Shown one piece after another: positions 20,101 through 27,860 of a stretch of DNA of 64,000 nucleotides (positions within the stretch are counted from its first letter, which is position 1; every line of letters starts with the position of its first letter). Under the pieces are notes generated by a model. The model was not told the DNA's origin. It saw only the letters and a program-made list of their open reading frames with translations, and made no database searches. The DNA comes from RBG-16-49-21 sp040768125. GTDB lineage: Bacteria > Spirochaetota > UBA4802 > UBA5550. The stretch is taken from the NCBI GenBank assembly GCA_040768125.1, contig JAXGNG010000004.1:342943-406942 (forward strand). The letters run 5' to 3'. The position numbers and the translations under genes are program-made.

Positions 20101-20283
20101 AGCCTCTACCTGAGCCATGCGGGTAAACGGAACGTCAGGGGAAGGACCGTGAAGTGCGAGCGGAGTCCGCTCATCGACCGGCTTTCCGAGGAGCTCTTCG
20201 AAGCGGGGAAGAGGGCCGGCCGGCGTCGGATGGACCGGCATGACGGTGTCCAGCTTGATCTCTTCAGCGGTGGCGGTTCCTGA
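17113..20283 (+). CDS. Fusion of EndoQ-like PHP endonuclease and UvrD/PcrA-type helicase
   Basis: A 1056-residue, two-enzyme protein. Residues 1-310 form a PHP metal-dependent domain (DFHIHSHYS at 6-14, GDCIHPGW at 41-48, NSDAHSPE at 222-229) followed by a zinc-ribbon-like Cys278, Cys294-x2-Cys297, His307. This layout matches endonuclease Q, which nicks DNA 5' of deaminated or abasic bases. Residues 475-1035 are a superfamily 1A helicase: Walker A AGPGTGKT (496-503), VDEFQD, DPDQAIYGFRGSD and MTIHAAKGLEF. The extreme C-terminus contains QLDLF (1047-1051), a canonical sliding-clamp binding pentapeptide. GTG start with GGAGGG upstream. A role in repair of deaminated DNA coupled to unwinding is inferred. 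Confidence 0.88.
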   Translation: MRFIADFHIHSHYSIATSRELVPERIELWARLKGIDVVGTGDCIHPGWGEELEEKLEPAGNGLFRLKDAFRLDETRRLPGENRPRDVNFILTGELSSIYKKGGKTRKVHNLCVFPDFDSLAMVRERLDRAGNIRSDGRPILGIDSKVILEMVLESSEHSFLVPCHIWTPWFSVLGSKSGFDCLDDCYEDLTRHIFAVETGLSSDPPMNRVCGFLDRFTLISNSDAHSPERLGREANVFETEMSYEGIYRALKHGRGFAGTIEFFPQEGKYHYDGHRACGVRWDPLETLRAGGRCPVCGREVTRGVMHRVAELADRAVVPDSRTPYRSITPLPELISEISGGKGRATKTVTEEYRRLAGVIGSEFYLLLDAPLDHIGEEGGELLAEGIRRLRSGEVVVEEGYDGEYGRVRVFSPRDGGLSAGGNLFETETAVAPPRRHSSLDFDLRQFRDLRTRTDRVQRPAGEKEGGSGPAPSFSNPTAAQQRAIEHGEGPCMVLAGPGTGKTAVLAERVAALVERHGAVPEEILALTFSNRAAEEMRSRIGRLVPRAGITVATFHSFGLDILRERHADLGRGPDFIIIDEEEAAGIIADITGNPSGVPGDHRAIHECKEGRSSDSVASDIIARYDSSLKEMNAFDLDDLVFLPVRIFDGDGDVIAEYRKRFRWILVDEFQDINAVQYRLLELLAGTGAPNLFVIGDPDQAIYGFRGSDAGYIDRFSADYPSTKIIALDRSFRCPKTVMRVGAGILGRAGGIEGRDLDMRVRIQEHATGRSEADWIAAKIEKSVGGVRSFSRDSGISDGEQEEEGAGFADYAVLCRASFLFPDLVEALENHGIPYQVVGSESAFLRPPLRAVIASLRSVYRGVVTPSISEEVAGDVRGMIEKGDAIADVLSFLMVILEVPEAEASRLKAWAASYGDDYRRFFRAVALRRGDDDRGVRSEAVSLMTIHAAKGLEFATVFIPACEKGIIPFDLFGTRTDEEYLEEERLFYVGVTRTKRSLYLSHAGKRNVRGRTVKCERSPLIDRLSEELFEAGKRAGRRRMDRHDGVQLDLFSGGGS

Positions 20284-20322
20284 GTCAGCACCGAGCGCAT
20301 CGGCCGGCGGGCGGGATAGTCC

Positions 20323-20351
20323 TTGACACGATACGCCTTCTGCGCTATGAT
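20323..20351 (+). promoter_or_regulatory. Strong sigma-70 promoter for the TetR-family gene
   Basis: TTGACA (20323-20328), a 17-base spacer, and TATGAT (20346-20351, five of six). It is 25 bases before the start codon, with AAGGA between. Confidence 0.7.
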
Positions 20352-20375
20352 CGCGCCCACTTAAGGATCATCCCG

Positions 20376-20993
20376 ATGAAAAGAGGCACGCTTTCCGAAA
20401 TCAAGGAGCGGGAGAAGGACGCCCGGCGCTCCATCATTATCGATGCCGCCGAGAAGGAATTCGCCACCACGGCCTTCAACAGGGTAACCATGCGCCAGAT
20501 CGCGAGGAGGGCCGGGATATCACCCGCGCTGATATACCGCCATTTCCCGGACCAGCAGTCGCTTTTTGTCGAGGCCTTTTTACGGGGGGTCAACGACGTC
20601 TTCGAGGGCATCTACATGCGTATCGACGGGTCCGAGGAGGGGCTGATCAACGATGTCGCCCTGGAATTCGTCGAGTTCTTCACGCGCAACGACCAGTATT
20701 TCAGGATGATGATGAATTTTTTCCTCGACGGGCCGGTGGATCCGGATCTCTTCGCAAAGCTGAACGTTGTAGAAAGAAGGATGCTCGATCATTTCGACAA
20801 GATGTTTATCAGGCTGCGATGCCGGGGCAATGTACGCATCCATTCCCACACGCTTTTTGCCGCCCTGATAGGTATTGTCGCGACCTACCGAAGCCATCCC
20901 GAGAAATCCGACGACGAGGTCCTCAATCACAGGAAACGAATCGCCGGGGAGCTTGCGGAAATCATGTCACATTTCAGTACTGGTTCTGAATAA
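20376..20993 (+). CDS. TetR/AcrR-family transcriptional regulator
   Basis: A 205-residue repressor-type protein. The N-terminal helix-turn-helix (about 15-62) is typical: AAEKEFATTAFNRVTMRQIARRAGISPALIYRHF in overlapping motifs. The C-terminal ligand domain is variable and its effector unknown. Directly downstream lies an NDP-forming acyl-CoA synthetase operon with a palindrome at its promoter, so it probably controls that operon in response to an acyl-CoA or fatty acid; this is inference from position. Confidence 0.9.
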   Translation: MKRGTLSEIKEREKDARRSIIIDAAEKEFATTAFNRVTMRQIARRAGISPALIYRHFPDQQSLFVEAFLRGVNDVFEGIYMRIDGSEEGLINDVALEFVEFFTRNDQYFRMMMNFFLDGPVDPDLFAKLNVVERRMLDHFDKMFIRLRCRGNVRIHSHTLFAALIGIVATYRSHPEKSDDEVLNHRKRIAGELAEIMSHFSTGSE

Positions 20994-21024
20994 TACACAA
21001 ATCATCTTTTTTTGTAAAATTATC

Positions 21025-21052
21025 TTGACACATAAACGCCGTTTTTTAGTGT
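21025..21052 (+). promoter_or_regulatory. Candidate promoter of the acyl-CoA synthetase operon
   Basis: TTGACA (21025-21030), a 16-base spacer and TAGTGT (21047-21052). TGTAAA (21050-21055) is an alternative -10 box. The downstream palindrome overlaps this end of the promoter. Confidence 0.5.
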
Positions 21053-21066
21053 AAACGTTGTTTACA
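21050..21066. promoter_or_regulatory. Palindromic operator TGTAAACGTTGTTTACA
   Basis: A perfect 7-bp inverted repeat (TGTAAAC / GTTTACA) around GTT, overlapping the -10 region of the acyl-CoA synthetase operon and 21 bases before its ATG. Size and placement suit a TetR-family dimer that blocks RNA polymerase; the neighbouring regulator is the obvious candidate. Confidence 0.6.
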
Positions 21067-21086
21067 TTTAATGTACGGCGGTTGCT

Positions 21087-22478
21087 ATGAACGTATCCCT
21101 CGCAAAAAGTTTTCTCGACAGCTTCTTCAATCCATCATCAGTCGTCGTGATCGGGGCATCAAACGCCCCCTTCAATCTCGGCGCGACCATCTGCCAGTGT
21201 CTCACCTCCTTCATAGACTATCGGGGACCTGTCTGCGCCGTGAACCGGAAGGGGGAGGAGGTGCATGGATGCCCCGGTTTCGTATCGGTCCATGAGATCC
21301 CCCACGTACCCGATCTCGCCGTCATCATCACTCCCGCGGCGGTGGTGCCCCGGTTCATGCGGGAGAGCGGTGAGAAGGGGATCCGCAGCGTGGTCATTGA
21401 AAGCAGCGGATTCTCCGAGCAGGGCGGGGAGGGGACGCGTCTCCAGGAGGAGATAGCCGCCATTGCCGGCGAATTCGGCATGCGCGTGATGGGTCCCAAT
21501 TGTCTCGGAGTCCTTGATAACCGCAACCACTTCTGCTGTTTTTACGGCGCCTATCGCGAGATCATGGATGTATTCAAGAAGGCCGGCGACGTCTCCTACG
21601 TGATCCAGAGCGGCGGGGTGGGGGTCCTTGTCATCGAGTCCCTCATGGACGATCTCCAGGGCATCAACAAGATGGTGAGCATCGGCAACAAGTCCGACAT
21701 TGACGAGGCCGACCTGATCGAGTATTTCAGTCATGACGCCACTCGCGTGATCGCTCTTTACCTTGAAAATATTAATGACGGCCTGAAGCTGATGAACGCG
21801 GCGCGGCAATGCGCGAAGCCGATCCTTCTCTTCAAATCGGGCCGCACCGAGGAAGGCACCGCGGCGGCCCTTTCCCACACGGCGGGGATGGCGAATAATG
21901 ATGCCGTGTTCGATTCGGCCTGCCGCCAGGCGGGAATCATACGCCTCGGGTCCATTGACGAGCTTCATTCGATCCCCAAGATGCTCACCGAGATGCCTCA
22001 TCTCCGCGGCGACAGGGTGGCCGCCTTCACGAATTCGGGGGCCTTCGGCACCATCGCGGCGGACCTTCTCGTGGAGGCGGGACTCAGGATTCCGCGCCTT
22101 GAAAGGGAAACACGGGAGCGCCTGGCAGGGGTCGGCGGCGTGTTCAACACGAACAACCCGGTGGATATAGGCCCGGCGCCCCCGCAGACCTACCTGGACA
22201 TTTTCGAGATCCTGCTCTCCGCTCCGGAGGTGGACGGCCTGCTCCTCATGACCAGCATCTGGCGCGATTTTGTCATTGACGCCATGAAGGAACTGGTGAC
22301 GATGTGTAGACGCCACGACAAGCCGGCGGCAATCTACACGCCCAATTCCGTGGCGCGCATCATATCAGTGAGAAGGGAGCATTCTCTGCCAATGTTCCAT
22401 ACCATGGAGGAGGCCGTCCGCGCCCTGGCGGTCTCCCATGAACAGTACCGGTATCTTTGCAGGAAGGAGACCAATTGA
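21087..22478 (+). CDS. NDP-forming acyl-CoA synthetase, alpha (CoA-binding) subunit
   Basis: A 463-residue subunit of the ADP-forming acetyl/acyl-CoA synthetase family, which interconverts acyl-CoA plus ADP with acid plus CoA plus ATP. An N-terminal CoA-binding Rossmann domain (about 10-140, with VIGASN and MGPNCLG) is followed by two succinyl-CoA-ligase-like domains. The phosphorylated His264 sits in ALSHTAGMA. The beta subunit gene overlaps the stop codon (TGATG). The acyl substrate cannot be told. Expression is probably controlled by the palindrome upstream. Confidence 0.9.
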   Translation: MNVSLAKSFLDSFFNPSSVVVIGASNAPFNLGATICQCLTSFIDYRGPVCAVNRKGEEVHGCPGFVSVHEIPHVPDLAVIITPAAVVPRFMRESGEKGIRSVVIESSGFSEQGGEGTRLQEEIAAIAGEFGMRVMGPNCLGVLDNRNHFCCFYGAYREIMDVFKKAGDVSYVIQSGGVGVLVIESLMDDLQGINKMVSIGNKSDIDEADLIEYFSHDATRVIALYLENINDGLKLMNAARQCAKPILLFKSGRTEEGTAAALSHTAGMANNDAVFDSACRQAGIIRLGSIDELHSIPKMLTEMPHLRGDRVAAFTNSGAFGTIAADLLVEAGLRIPRLERETRERLAGVGGVFNTNNPVDIGPAPPQTYLDIFEILLSAPEVDGLLLMTSIWRDFVIDAMKELVTMCRRHDKPAAIYTPNSVARIISVRREHSLPMFHTMEEAVRALAVSHEQYRYLCRKETN

Positions 22479-23155
22479 TGAAAGAAATAATTGATGATGC
22501 AGTCAAGCGCGGCATGAAGACCCTTTCCGAGTATGACTCGAAGAAGGTCATCGCATCCGTCGGCGTGCCCGTCACCAGGGAAAAGCTCGCCCGCTCCAGG
22601 GAGGAGGCGCTTCGCTTCGCCGGGGAAATCGGCTATCCCGTGGTGCTGAAGGGATGCTCGGCCGACGCGGCCCATAAAACCGAAATGGGGCTCGTGAAGC
22701 TGAAACTGGGCGGGCCCGATGAGGTCGGCGCGGCCTACGACGAAATCACGGGGAAGGGTCTCGATCTCGACGGCGTCCTGGTCCAGGAGATGATCAGGGG
22801 CGACCGGGAGTTTGTAATCGGCATGAGCAGGGACCCACAGTTCGGCCCCTGCGTGATGTTCGGGATCGGCGGCATATTCACCGAGGTGATCAAGGACGTC
22901 ACGTTCCGCGTGGCACCCCTCTCGGAGCTCGACGCCGAGGAGATGATCGACGAAATCAGGATGAAAAAGCTCCTGGGCGAATTTCGCGGAAGCCCCGCCG
23001 TGGACAGGGCCGCCCTGGTCAGGGCCCTCGTGGGGATCGGGGAAATAGGCTACGGGAACGACAGGATCGCGGAAATCGATATCAACCCGGTGATCATCGA
23101 TGGAGGCAGACCTGTGGCGGTCGACGCCCTGGTGGTATTGAACGGGGCCTCCTGA
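22478..23155 (+). CDS. NDP-forming acyl-CoA synthetase, beta (ATP-grasp) subunit
   Basis: A 225-residue ATP-grasp subunit, partner of the preceding alpha subunit. It shows the typical VPVTREKLARS entry, GYPVVLKGCSADAAHKTEMG, an EMIRGDREFVIGM metal-binding strand, GIGGIFTEV, and the C-terminal EIDINPVIID. ATG 22478 overlaps the alpha stop codon and has AGGAAGGAGA upstream. Together the two subunits equal the single fused protein at 57.6 kb. Confidence 0.9.
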   Translation: MKEIIDDAVKRGMKTLSEYDSKKVIASVGVPVTREKLARSREEALRFAGEIGYPVVLKGCSADAAHKTEMGLVKLKLGGPDEVGAAYDEITGKGLDLDGVLVQEMIRGDREFVIGMSRDPQFGPCVMFGIGGIFTEVIKDVTFRVAPLSELDAEEMIDEIRMKKLLGEFRGSPAVDRAALVRALVGIGEIGYGNDRIAEIDINPVIIDGGRPVAVDALVVLNGAS

Positions 23156-23211
23156 ATCCTGCGTTTCGGGATCGTGCCGACCCCGGTCCGGGCCCGTGAC
23201 ACCAAAGATTG

Positions 23212-23239
23212 TTGACAGACCTTCACGCTCTGTTACGTA
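23212..23239 (+). promoter_or_regulatory. Weak candidate promoter of the peptide ABC importer
   Basis: TTGACA is exact at 23212-23217, but the -10 region (around TACGTAT, 23234-23240) is a poor match. If used, translation would begin at ATG 23278. Confidence 0.3.
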
Positions 23240-23277
23240 TGTCTGATGAATCCTTCTTCCGGCATGTGCGTTCCGTG

Positions 23278-24894
23278 ATGCGAATTCCCTCTGCCACCAT
23301 CGGCCCCGCCATCGCCAGGAGGCTCTCCACGCCGGTCCTCCTGGCCATGGTGCTGGTCCTCGCCCCGTGCGGGGGCATGGTCCCGCCGCGGGACCCCTAC
23401 ACCCTCAATGTGCACATGGGAGCGGAGCCGGGGACGCTCAACCCGATCACGGCAACCGACGCATATTCCCATGCCATCAACCTCCGCATCTACGAGACCC
23501 TGGTGGACCGGGATTACGATACCCTCGAGGTCGTGCCGCTCCTCGCGGAGCGCTGGGAGATTTCCCCGGACAAGCTCAGGTTCCGATTCCATCTCCGCCG
23601 GGGGGTCACCTGGAGCGACGGCGTCGAGTTCACGGCGGATGACGTGGTCTATTCCTTCCGCACCATAAAGGACCCGAAGACCGCCTGCGCCCAGCTCAAG
23701 GTTTACTACCTTGATATCGTTGACTGCGTAAAAATCGACCGCCACACCGTCGAATTTCTCTATTCGCGTCCTTACTACCTTGCCCTGATATTCTGCGGAG
23801 GCATGCCCATCGTGCCGAAGCACGTGTTTGATGACGGCACCGATTTCAACACCCACAGGCACAACCGGCTTCCCGTCGGGACGGGGCCCTACCGCTTCGA
23901 GGGCTGGGAGACCGGCAAACAGATATCCCTCGCGCTCAACGAGCGGTATAGGGGCACCAGGCCCGAGATACGGAGGGTCGTGTACCGGTTCGTTTCCGAA
24001 CCGAGCGTGGCGCTCCAGATGCTGAAGAAAGGGAATCTTGACGTCATGGGAGTCAGGGAGATCGTGTGGGTGCGCCAGACCGGTTCTGAGAAGTTTCATC
24101 AGAATTTTTACAAGCTGAAGTACTATCTGGCTTCCTTCAGCTACATCGGCTGGAACGCGGCAAGGCCCTTTTTCAGCGACCGGCGGGTACGCCTCGCCAT
24201 GACGCATATCATCAACAGGAAGGCCATCCTGGACAAGCTCCTCTTCGGGCTCGGCGAGGTGGTGACGGGCCCCTTCTACATTTTCGGGAAGAGCTACAAC
24301 CGGAATCTCGATCCCTGGCCCTACGACCCCCCCCGGGCGCGCCGGCTCCTGGCCGAGGCGGGGTGGACCGACAGCGACGGGGACGGGATACTCGACAGGG
24401 ACGGAAAAAAATTCTCCTTCACCTTCACCATGTCGTCGGGGAGCAAGTTCGCCGAGCGGCTGGCGAGCATCATGAAGGAGGACCTTGCCAGGGCAGGCAT
24501 CGAAATGGAAATCAACCGCTACGAGTGGGCGGTGTTTATCAACAAGATACAGAACAGGGATTTTGACGCCACGTCCCTGGGGTGGTCCGATCCTGACTTC
24601 CAGGACGATCCCTACCAGATATGGCACTCCTCCCAGATCAAGGGCGGATCAAATTACGTCGGGTTCAAGAATCACGAGGCGGACCGGATCATCGAGGAGG
24701 CGCGGAGAGAGTTCAACGAGGGCAGAAGGATCGCCATGTACCATCGGTTTCATGAGATACTCCACCACGAGCAACCCTATACCTTTCTTTACACGAACCC
24801 CGCCCTTGCCGTCGTAAGCAGGAGGTTCACCAACGTCAGGGTGCACACGCGCGGCATGAATTTCATCGAATGGCGGGTGAGGGGGGCCGAATGA
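23278..24894 (+). CDS. Peptide ABC transporter substrate-binding protein (SBP_bac_5)
   Basis: A 538-residue extracytoplasmic binding protein of the oligopeptide/dipeptide type. The signature EPGTLNPITATDAYS and the repeated LRFRFHLRRGVTWSDGVEFTADDV segment are typical. The N-terminus is hydrophobic (TPVLLAMVLVLAPCGG) with a near-lipobox, so it may be a lipoprotein. The start is uncertain: TTG 23209 and ATG 23239 are in frame, none with a good Shine-Dalgarno. Two permease genes follow with four-base overlaps. Confidence 0.9.
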   Translation: MRIPSATIGPAIARRLSTPVLLAMVLVLAPCGGMVPPRDPYTLNVHMGAEPGTLNPITATDAYSHAINLRIYETLVDRDYDTLEVVPLLAERWEISPDKLRFRFHLRRGVTWSDGVEFTADDVVYSFRTIKDPKTACAQLKVYYLDIVDCVKIDRHTVEFLYSRPYYLALIFCGGMPIVPKHVFDDGTDFNTHRHNRLPVGTGPYRFEGWETGKQISLALNERYRGTRPEIRRVVYRFVSEPSVALQMLKKGNLDVMGVREIVWVRQTGSEKFHQNFYKLKYYLASFSYIGWNAARPFFSDRRVRLAMTHIINRKAILDKLLFGLGEVVTGPFYIFGKSYNRNLDPWPYDPPRARRLLAEAGWTDSDGDGILDRDGKKFSFTFTMSSGSKFAERLASIMKEDLARAGIEMEINRYEWAVFINKIQNRDFDATSLGWSDPDFQDDPYQIWHSSQIKGGSNYVGFKNHEADRIIEEARREFNEGRRIAMYHRFHEILHHEQPYTFLYTNPALAVVSRRFTNVRVHTRGMNFIEWRVRGAE

Positions 24895-25892
24895 AGAAAT
24901 ACATACTGAAGCGGCTGCTTCTCATGATCCCCACCATGCTGGGGATCACCTTCATAACATATATGATGGTCCGCCTGGCTCCGGGGGACTACTCCACCCT
25001 GAGCCTGGGCATGGACAGCGCCCTGAAGACCGGTTCCATCACGAATGAAATTATCGAACAGGAGCGAAGGCTCTACGGACTCGACAAACCCATACCGGTG
25101 GGATACGCAGAATGGCTCGGCAGGTTCGTCCGGCTTGATTTCGGGACATCCCGAAAGGACGGGAGGCCCGTGTCGGAACGAATCGCAGGCGCCCTTCCGA
25201 TCACATTGGCGCTGAACCTGATTTCCATGGTCGTCATCTATATCATTTCAATTCCCATGGGGATCGTCTCGGCGGTGAGGAAGGACAGCGCCTTCGACAG
25301 GGTTTCGAGTCTCGTGCTCTTCCTGCTCTATTCGCTCCCCTCCTTCTGGGTGGGACTTCTCCTGCTCCTCTACCTCGCCAGCGGCGAATACCTGAACCTC
25401 TTCCCCCTCGGGGGCATCGCTTCGGACTGGGCGGCCAGGGCGGGGGTCCCCGGAAGGATTCTCGATTTTCTGTGGCACCTGGTGCTTCCGGTCACCGTGC
25501 TCACCTACGGCGGTTTCGCCTTCCTCGCCCGGTACACCAGGGCCAACATGCTCGAGGTGATCAACCAGCAGTATATCACGACGGCGCGCGCCAAGGGGCT
25601 GTCGGAAAGGAAGATCGTCTTCGTTCACGCCTTCCGAAACTCCCTGATACCCCTCATCACCCTCATGGCCACCCTGCTACCGGGCCTCCTTGGGGGGAGT
25701 GTTATCGTGGAGTCGATTTTCTCCGTCCCGGGCATGGGAATGCTCGCCTTCGAGGCGATTCTCTCGCGGGACATTCCCGTCATAATGGCCATAGCGAGCA
25801 TCGCGGCACTCCTCACGCTCATGGGCATCCTGCTCGCGGACCTGGCCTACGCCCTGGCGGACCCGAGGATACGCCTGGAGGCCAGGATATGA
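24891..25892 (+). CDS. Peptide ABC transporter permease, DppB/OppB type
   Basis: A 333-residue inner-membrane permease with about six helices, beginning with a helix at 9-30. The coupling motif INQQYITTARAKGLSERKI is the EAA loop that contacts the ATPase. The ATG overlaps the binding-protein stop (ATGA). It forms a heterodimer with the next gene product. Confidence 0.92.
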   Translation: MKKYILKRLLLMIPTMLGITFITYMMVRLAPGDYSTLSLGMDSALKTGSITNEIIEQERRLYGLDKPIPVGYAEWLGRFVRLDFGTSRKDGRPVSERIAGALPITLALNLISMVVIYIISIPMGIVSAVRKDSAFDRVSSLVLFLLYSLPSFWVGLLLLLYLASGEYLNLFPLGGIASDWAARAGVPGRILDFLWHLVLPVTVLTYGGFAFLARYTRANMLEVINQQYITTARAKGLSERKIVFVHAFRNSLIPLITLMATLLPGLLGGSVIVESIFSVPGMGMLAFEAILSRDIPVIMAIASIAALLTLMGILLADLAYALADPRIRLEARI

Positions 25893-26866
25893 GGCGCGGG
25901 TACTGGTCGTCGGTATGGAGGGAGTTTTCCCGCAATCGCCTCGCCGTGGGGGGCCTCGCCGTGGTGCTGCTGCTGATACTCATCGCGATATGCGCGCCCC
26001 TCCTGGCGAACAGCAGGCCCTACCTTTACGTTCATGAGGGCAGGGTCTACTTCCCGATATTTTTTTCGTATGAAGAACTCGCGGAGCGGGACCTGCGCGA
26101 TGACGCGCCAGGGGGGTTTGCCGTCTTCCCGCCGGTCAGGTACTCGTATTCCGAATATGACCTGGATTCCATCGTCGTGCCTCCCGGGCGCCGCCACGTT
26201 TTCGGCACCGACGAGCAGGGAAGGGACCTCCTGGCCCGCATGATTCACGGGAGCAGGGTGTCGATCTTCATAGGCTTTATCGCCGTTGCGATATACGTGG
26301 CCATCGGTATCCTCGTCGGCTCCATAGCGGGATACTACGGCGGATGGATTGACATGGTCGTGTCGCGGCTCATAGAGATCATCATGTGCTTCCCCGCGTT
26401 CTTCCTTATACTTACCATACTGGCCCTGGTGGGACCCAGCCTCGTCAGCGTCATGGTGGTGATAGGACTGACGGGATGGACGGGAATCGCCCGCATCGTC
26501 CGCGGGGAATTCATGAAGCTCCGGGAGGCGGATTTCGTCGTCGCCTCGCGGGCCGTGGGAGCGAGGGACGCCTGGATCATCATCCGCCATATACTGCCCA
26601 ACTCCCTGGCCCCCGTCCTCGTTTCCGCCACCTTCGGGATCGCCTCGACGATTCTCATCGAATCGTCCCTGAGCTTTCTCGGCTTCGGGGTGCAGCCCCC
26701 CACGCCGAGCTGGGGTGATATACTCTCCCAGTCGAGGGATTTCATGGATTTTGCCTGGTGGCTGACCCTCATCCCGGGGTTCGCGATTTTCATCACCATA
26801 ACGGCCTATAACCTGGTGGGCGAGGGTCTCCAGGACGCCATTGATCCCAAGGCGCTCACGAAATGA
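25889..26866 (+). CDS. Peptide ABC transporter permease, DppC/OppC type
   Basis: A 325-residue permease, partner of the DppB-like protein. It has an N-terminal helix (about 15-37), then a soluble insert of some 85 residues before GTDEQGRDLLARMIHGSRVS, and the EAA loop LREADFVVASRAVGARDAW. The insert between helix 1 and the conserved domain is longer than in typical DppC and includes PVRYSYSEYDLDSIVVPPG; similar inserts occur in other bacteria. ATGA overlap with the previous gene. No ATPase gene follows, so it must be supplied elsewhere. Confidence 0.92.
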   Translation: MRRGYWSSVWREFSRNRLAVGGLAVVLLLILIAICAPLLANSRPYLYVHEGRVYFPIFFSYEELAERDLRDDAPGGFAVFPPVRYSYSEYDLDSIVVPPGRRHVFGTDEQGRDLLARMIHGSRVSIFIGFIAVAIYVAIGILVGSIAGYYGGWIDMVVSRLIEIIMCFPAFFLILTILALVGPSLVSVMVVIGLTGWTGIARIVRGEFMKLREADFVVASRAVGARDAWIIIRHILPNSLAPVLVSATFGIASTILIESSLSFLGFGVQPPTPSWGDILSQSRDFMDFAWWLTLIPGFAIFITITAYNLVGEGLQDAIDPKALTK

Positions 26867-26915
26867 ACGGAGAAACCGGCGGCGGAGGAGTGGGCGCCGC
26901 CCCTCATAGACCGGC

Positions 26916-27821
26916 ATGAAACGGTTGCACCTGGCATTGATTGTCTTCCTTGTTTCGGGCCCTTACTGTGGCATCCTTCCCGGCGTCGTGTATCTGCCCG
27001 ATATTCTGCCCCGGGAGACCGACGTTCCTGGATGGACTCCCGGGGAGCTGCGGCGCGCCCGGGGGGAAGAGCTTCAGCGGATTGCGTCCGGGCTGGGGGA
27101 GTACGAGCCCCTTGACATGGTGACGAAGGATTATCGGCGCGTTTCGGGCGGCGATGGTGATATACGAGTTGAACTGTTTCGATTCAGGCGACCCCTCGAT
27201 TCTTTCGGCGCCTTCGGGATAGAGGGAGGACCTGCAGACGTTACCCACGCGTCAGGCGGGGCGTTATTCCGGTCGGGTGGTTCCCTGCATGCCCGGTGGG
27301 GGCCCCTCTACATCAGGATCCGTTCGTCAGGTTCCGGAGAAAAGGCGCTTGATCGCTTCGCGTCGGTGGTCCTCGAAAAGACAAGGCGGGCGTTCCCGGA
27401 AGACGGGCTTCCGGATTTCCTGGTCGCCATGGGCAGGGGCGCCCAGGGCGGTGTTCTCTACCGCCGAAAGGGACTTGACGCGGTTCCCGGCGTGAAGGAG
27501 GTTTTCCTGCTGCAGCGTGAAATCAATGGGAAACCGCTGGATCTCTTTTTCTCCCGGGGGGCTTCCGTAGAGGACGCCAGGAGGTCTTTCGCGGACCTTC
27601 TTGGCCGCGCGGACCATGGATGGCATCTCTCCAGGGCGGGAACGATACAGCCGGCCGTGAGGATCCTCCCGGGGAGGGGCATGGCCTTCCTGCACCATCA
27701 TAAAGAGTGGCTCTACGGCGTGCTGAATGCCGATACACTAGATGAAGGGAGCGGTATGATCCTTGATCTCCACAGGGAAATAATGGAAATGACGGGGGAC
27801 CGGGCGGATGGATCGGAATGA
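26916..27821 (+). CDS. Uncharacterised exported protein, DUF6599-like
   Basis: A 301-residue protein with a short N-terminal hydrophobic stretch (about 5-20) that may be a signal peptide. The layout, an opening LPDILPRETDVPGW, a middle FRRPLDSFGAFGIE, and a C-terminal LLGRADHGW...GRGMAF, resembles DUF6599 proteins, which have no known function. No Shine-Dalgarno is clear before the ATG. It sits between the peptide importer and a phosphatase gene, 39 bases upstream of the latter, but a functional link is not evident. Confidence 0.55.
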   Translation: MKRLHLALIVFLVSGPYCGILPGVVYLPDILPRETDVPGWTPGELRRARGEELQRIASGLGEYEPLDMVTKDYRRVSGGDGDIRVELFRFRRPLDSFGAFGIEGGPADVTHASGGALFRSGGSLHARWGPLYIRIRSSGSGEKALDRFASVVLEKTRRAFPEDGLPDFLVAMGRGAQGGVLYRRKGLDAVPGVKEVFLLQREINGKPLDLFFSRGASVEDARRSFADLLGRADHGWHLSRAGTIQPAVRILPGRGMAFLHHHKEWLYGVLNADTLDEGSGMILDLHREIMEMTGDRADGSE

Positions 27822-27860
27822 AGCCCGTCCAGGTCCCGGGGAGTTCCCAGAGGGCGCGTC

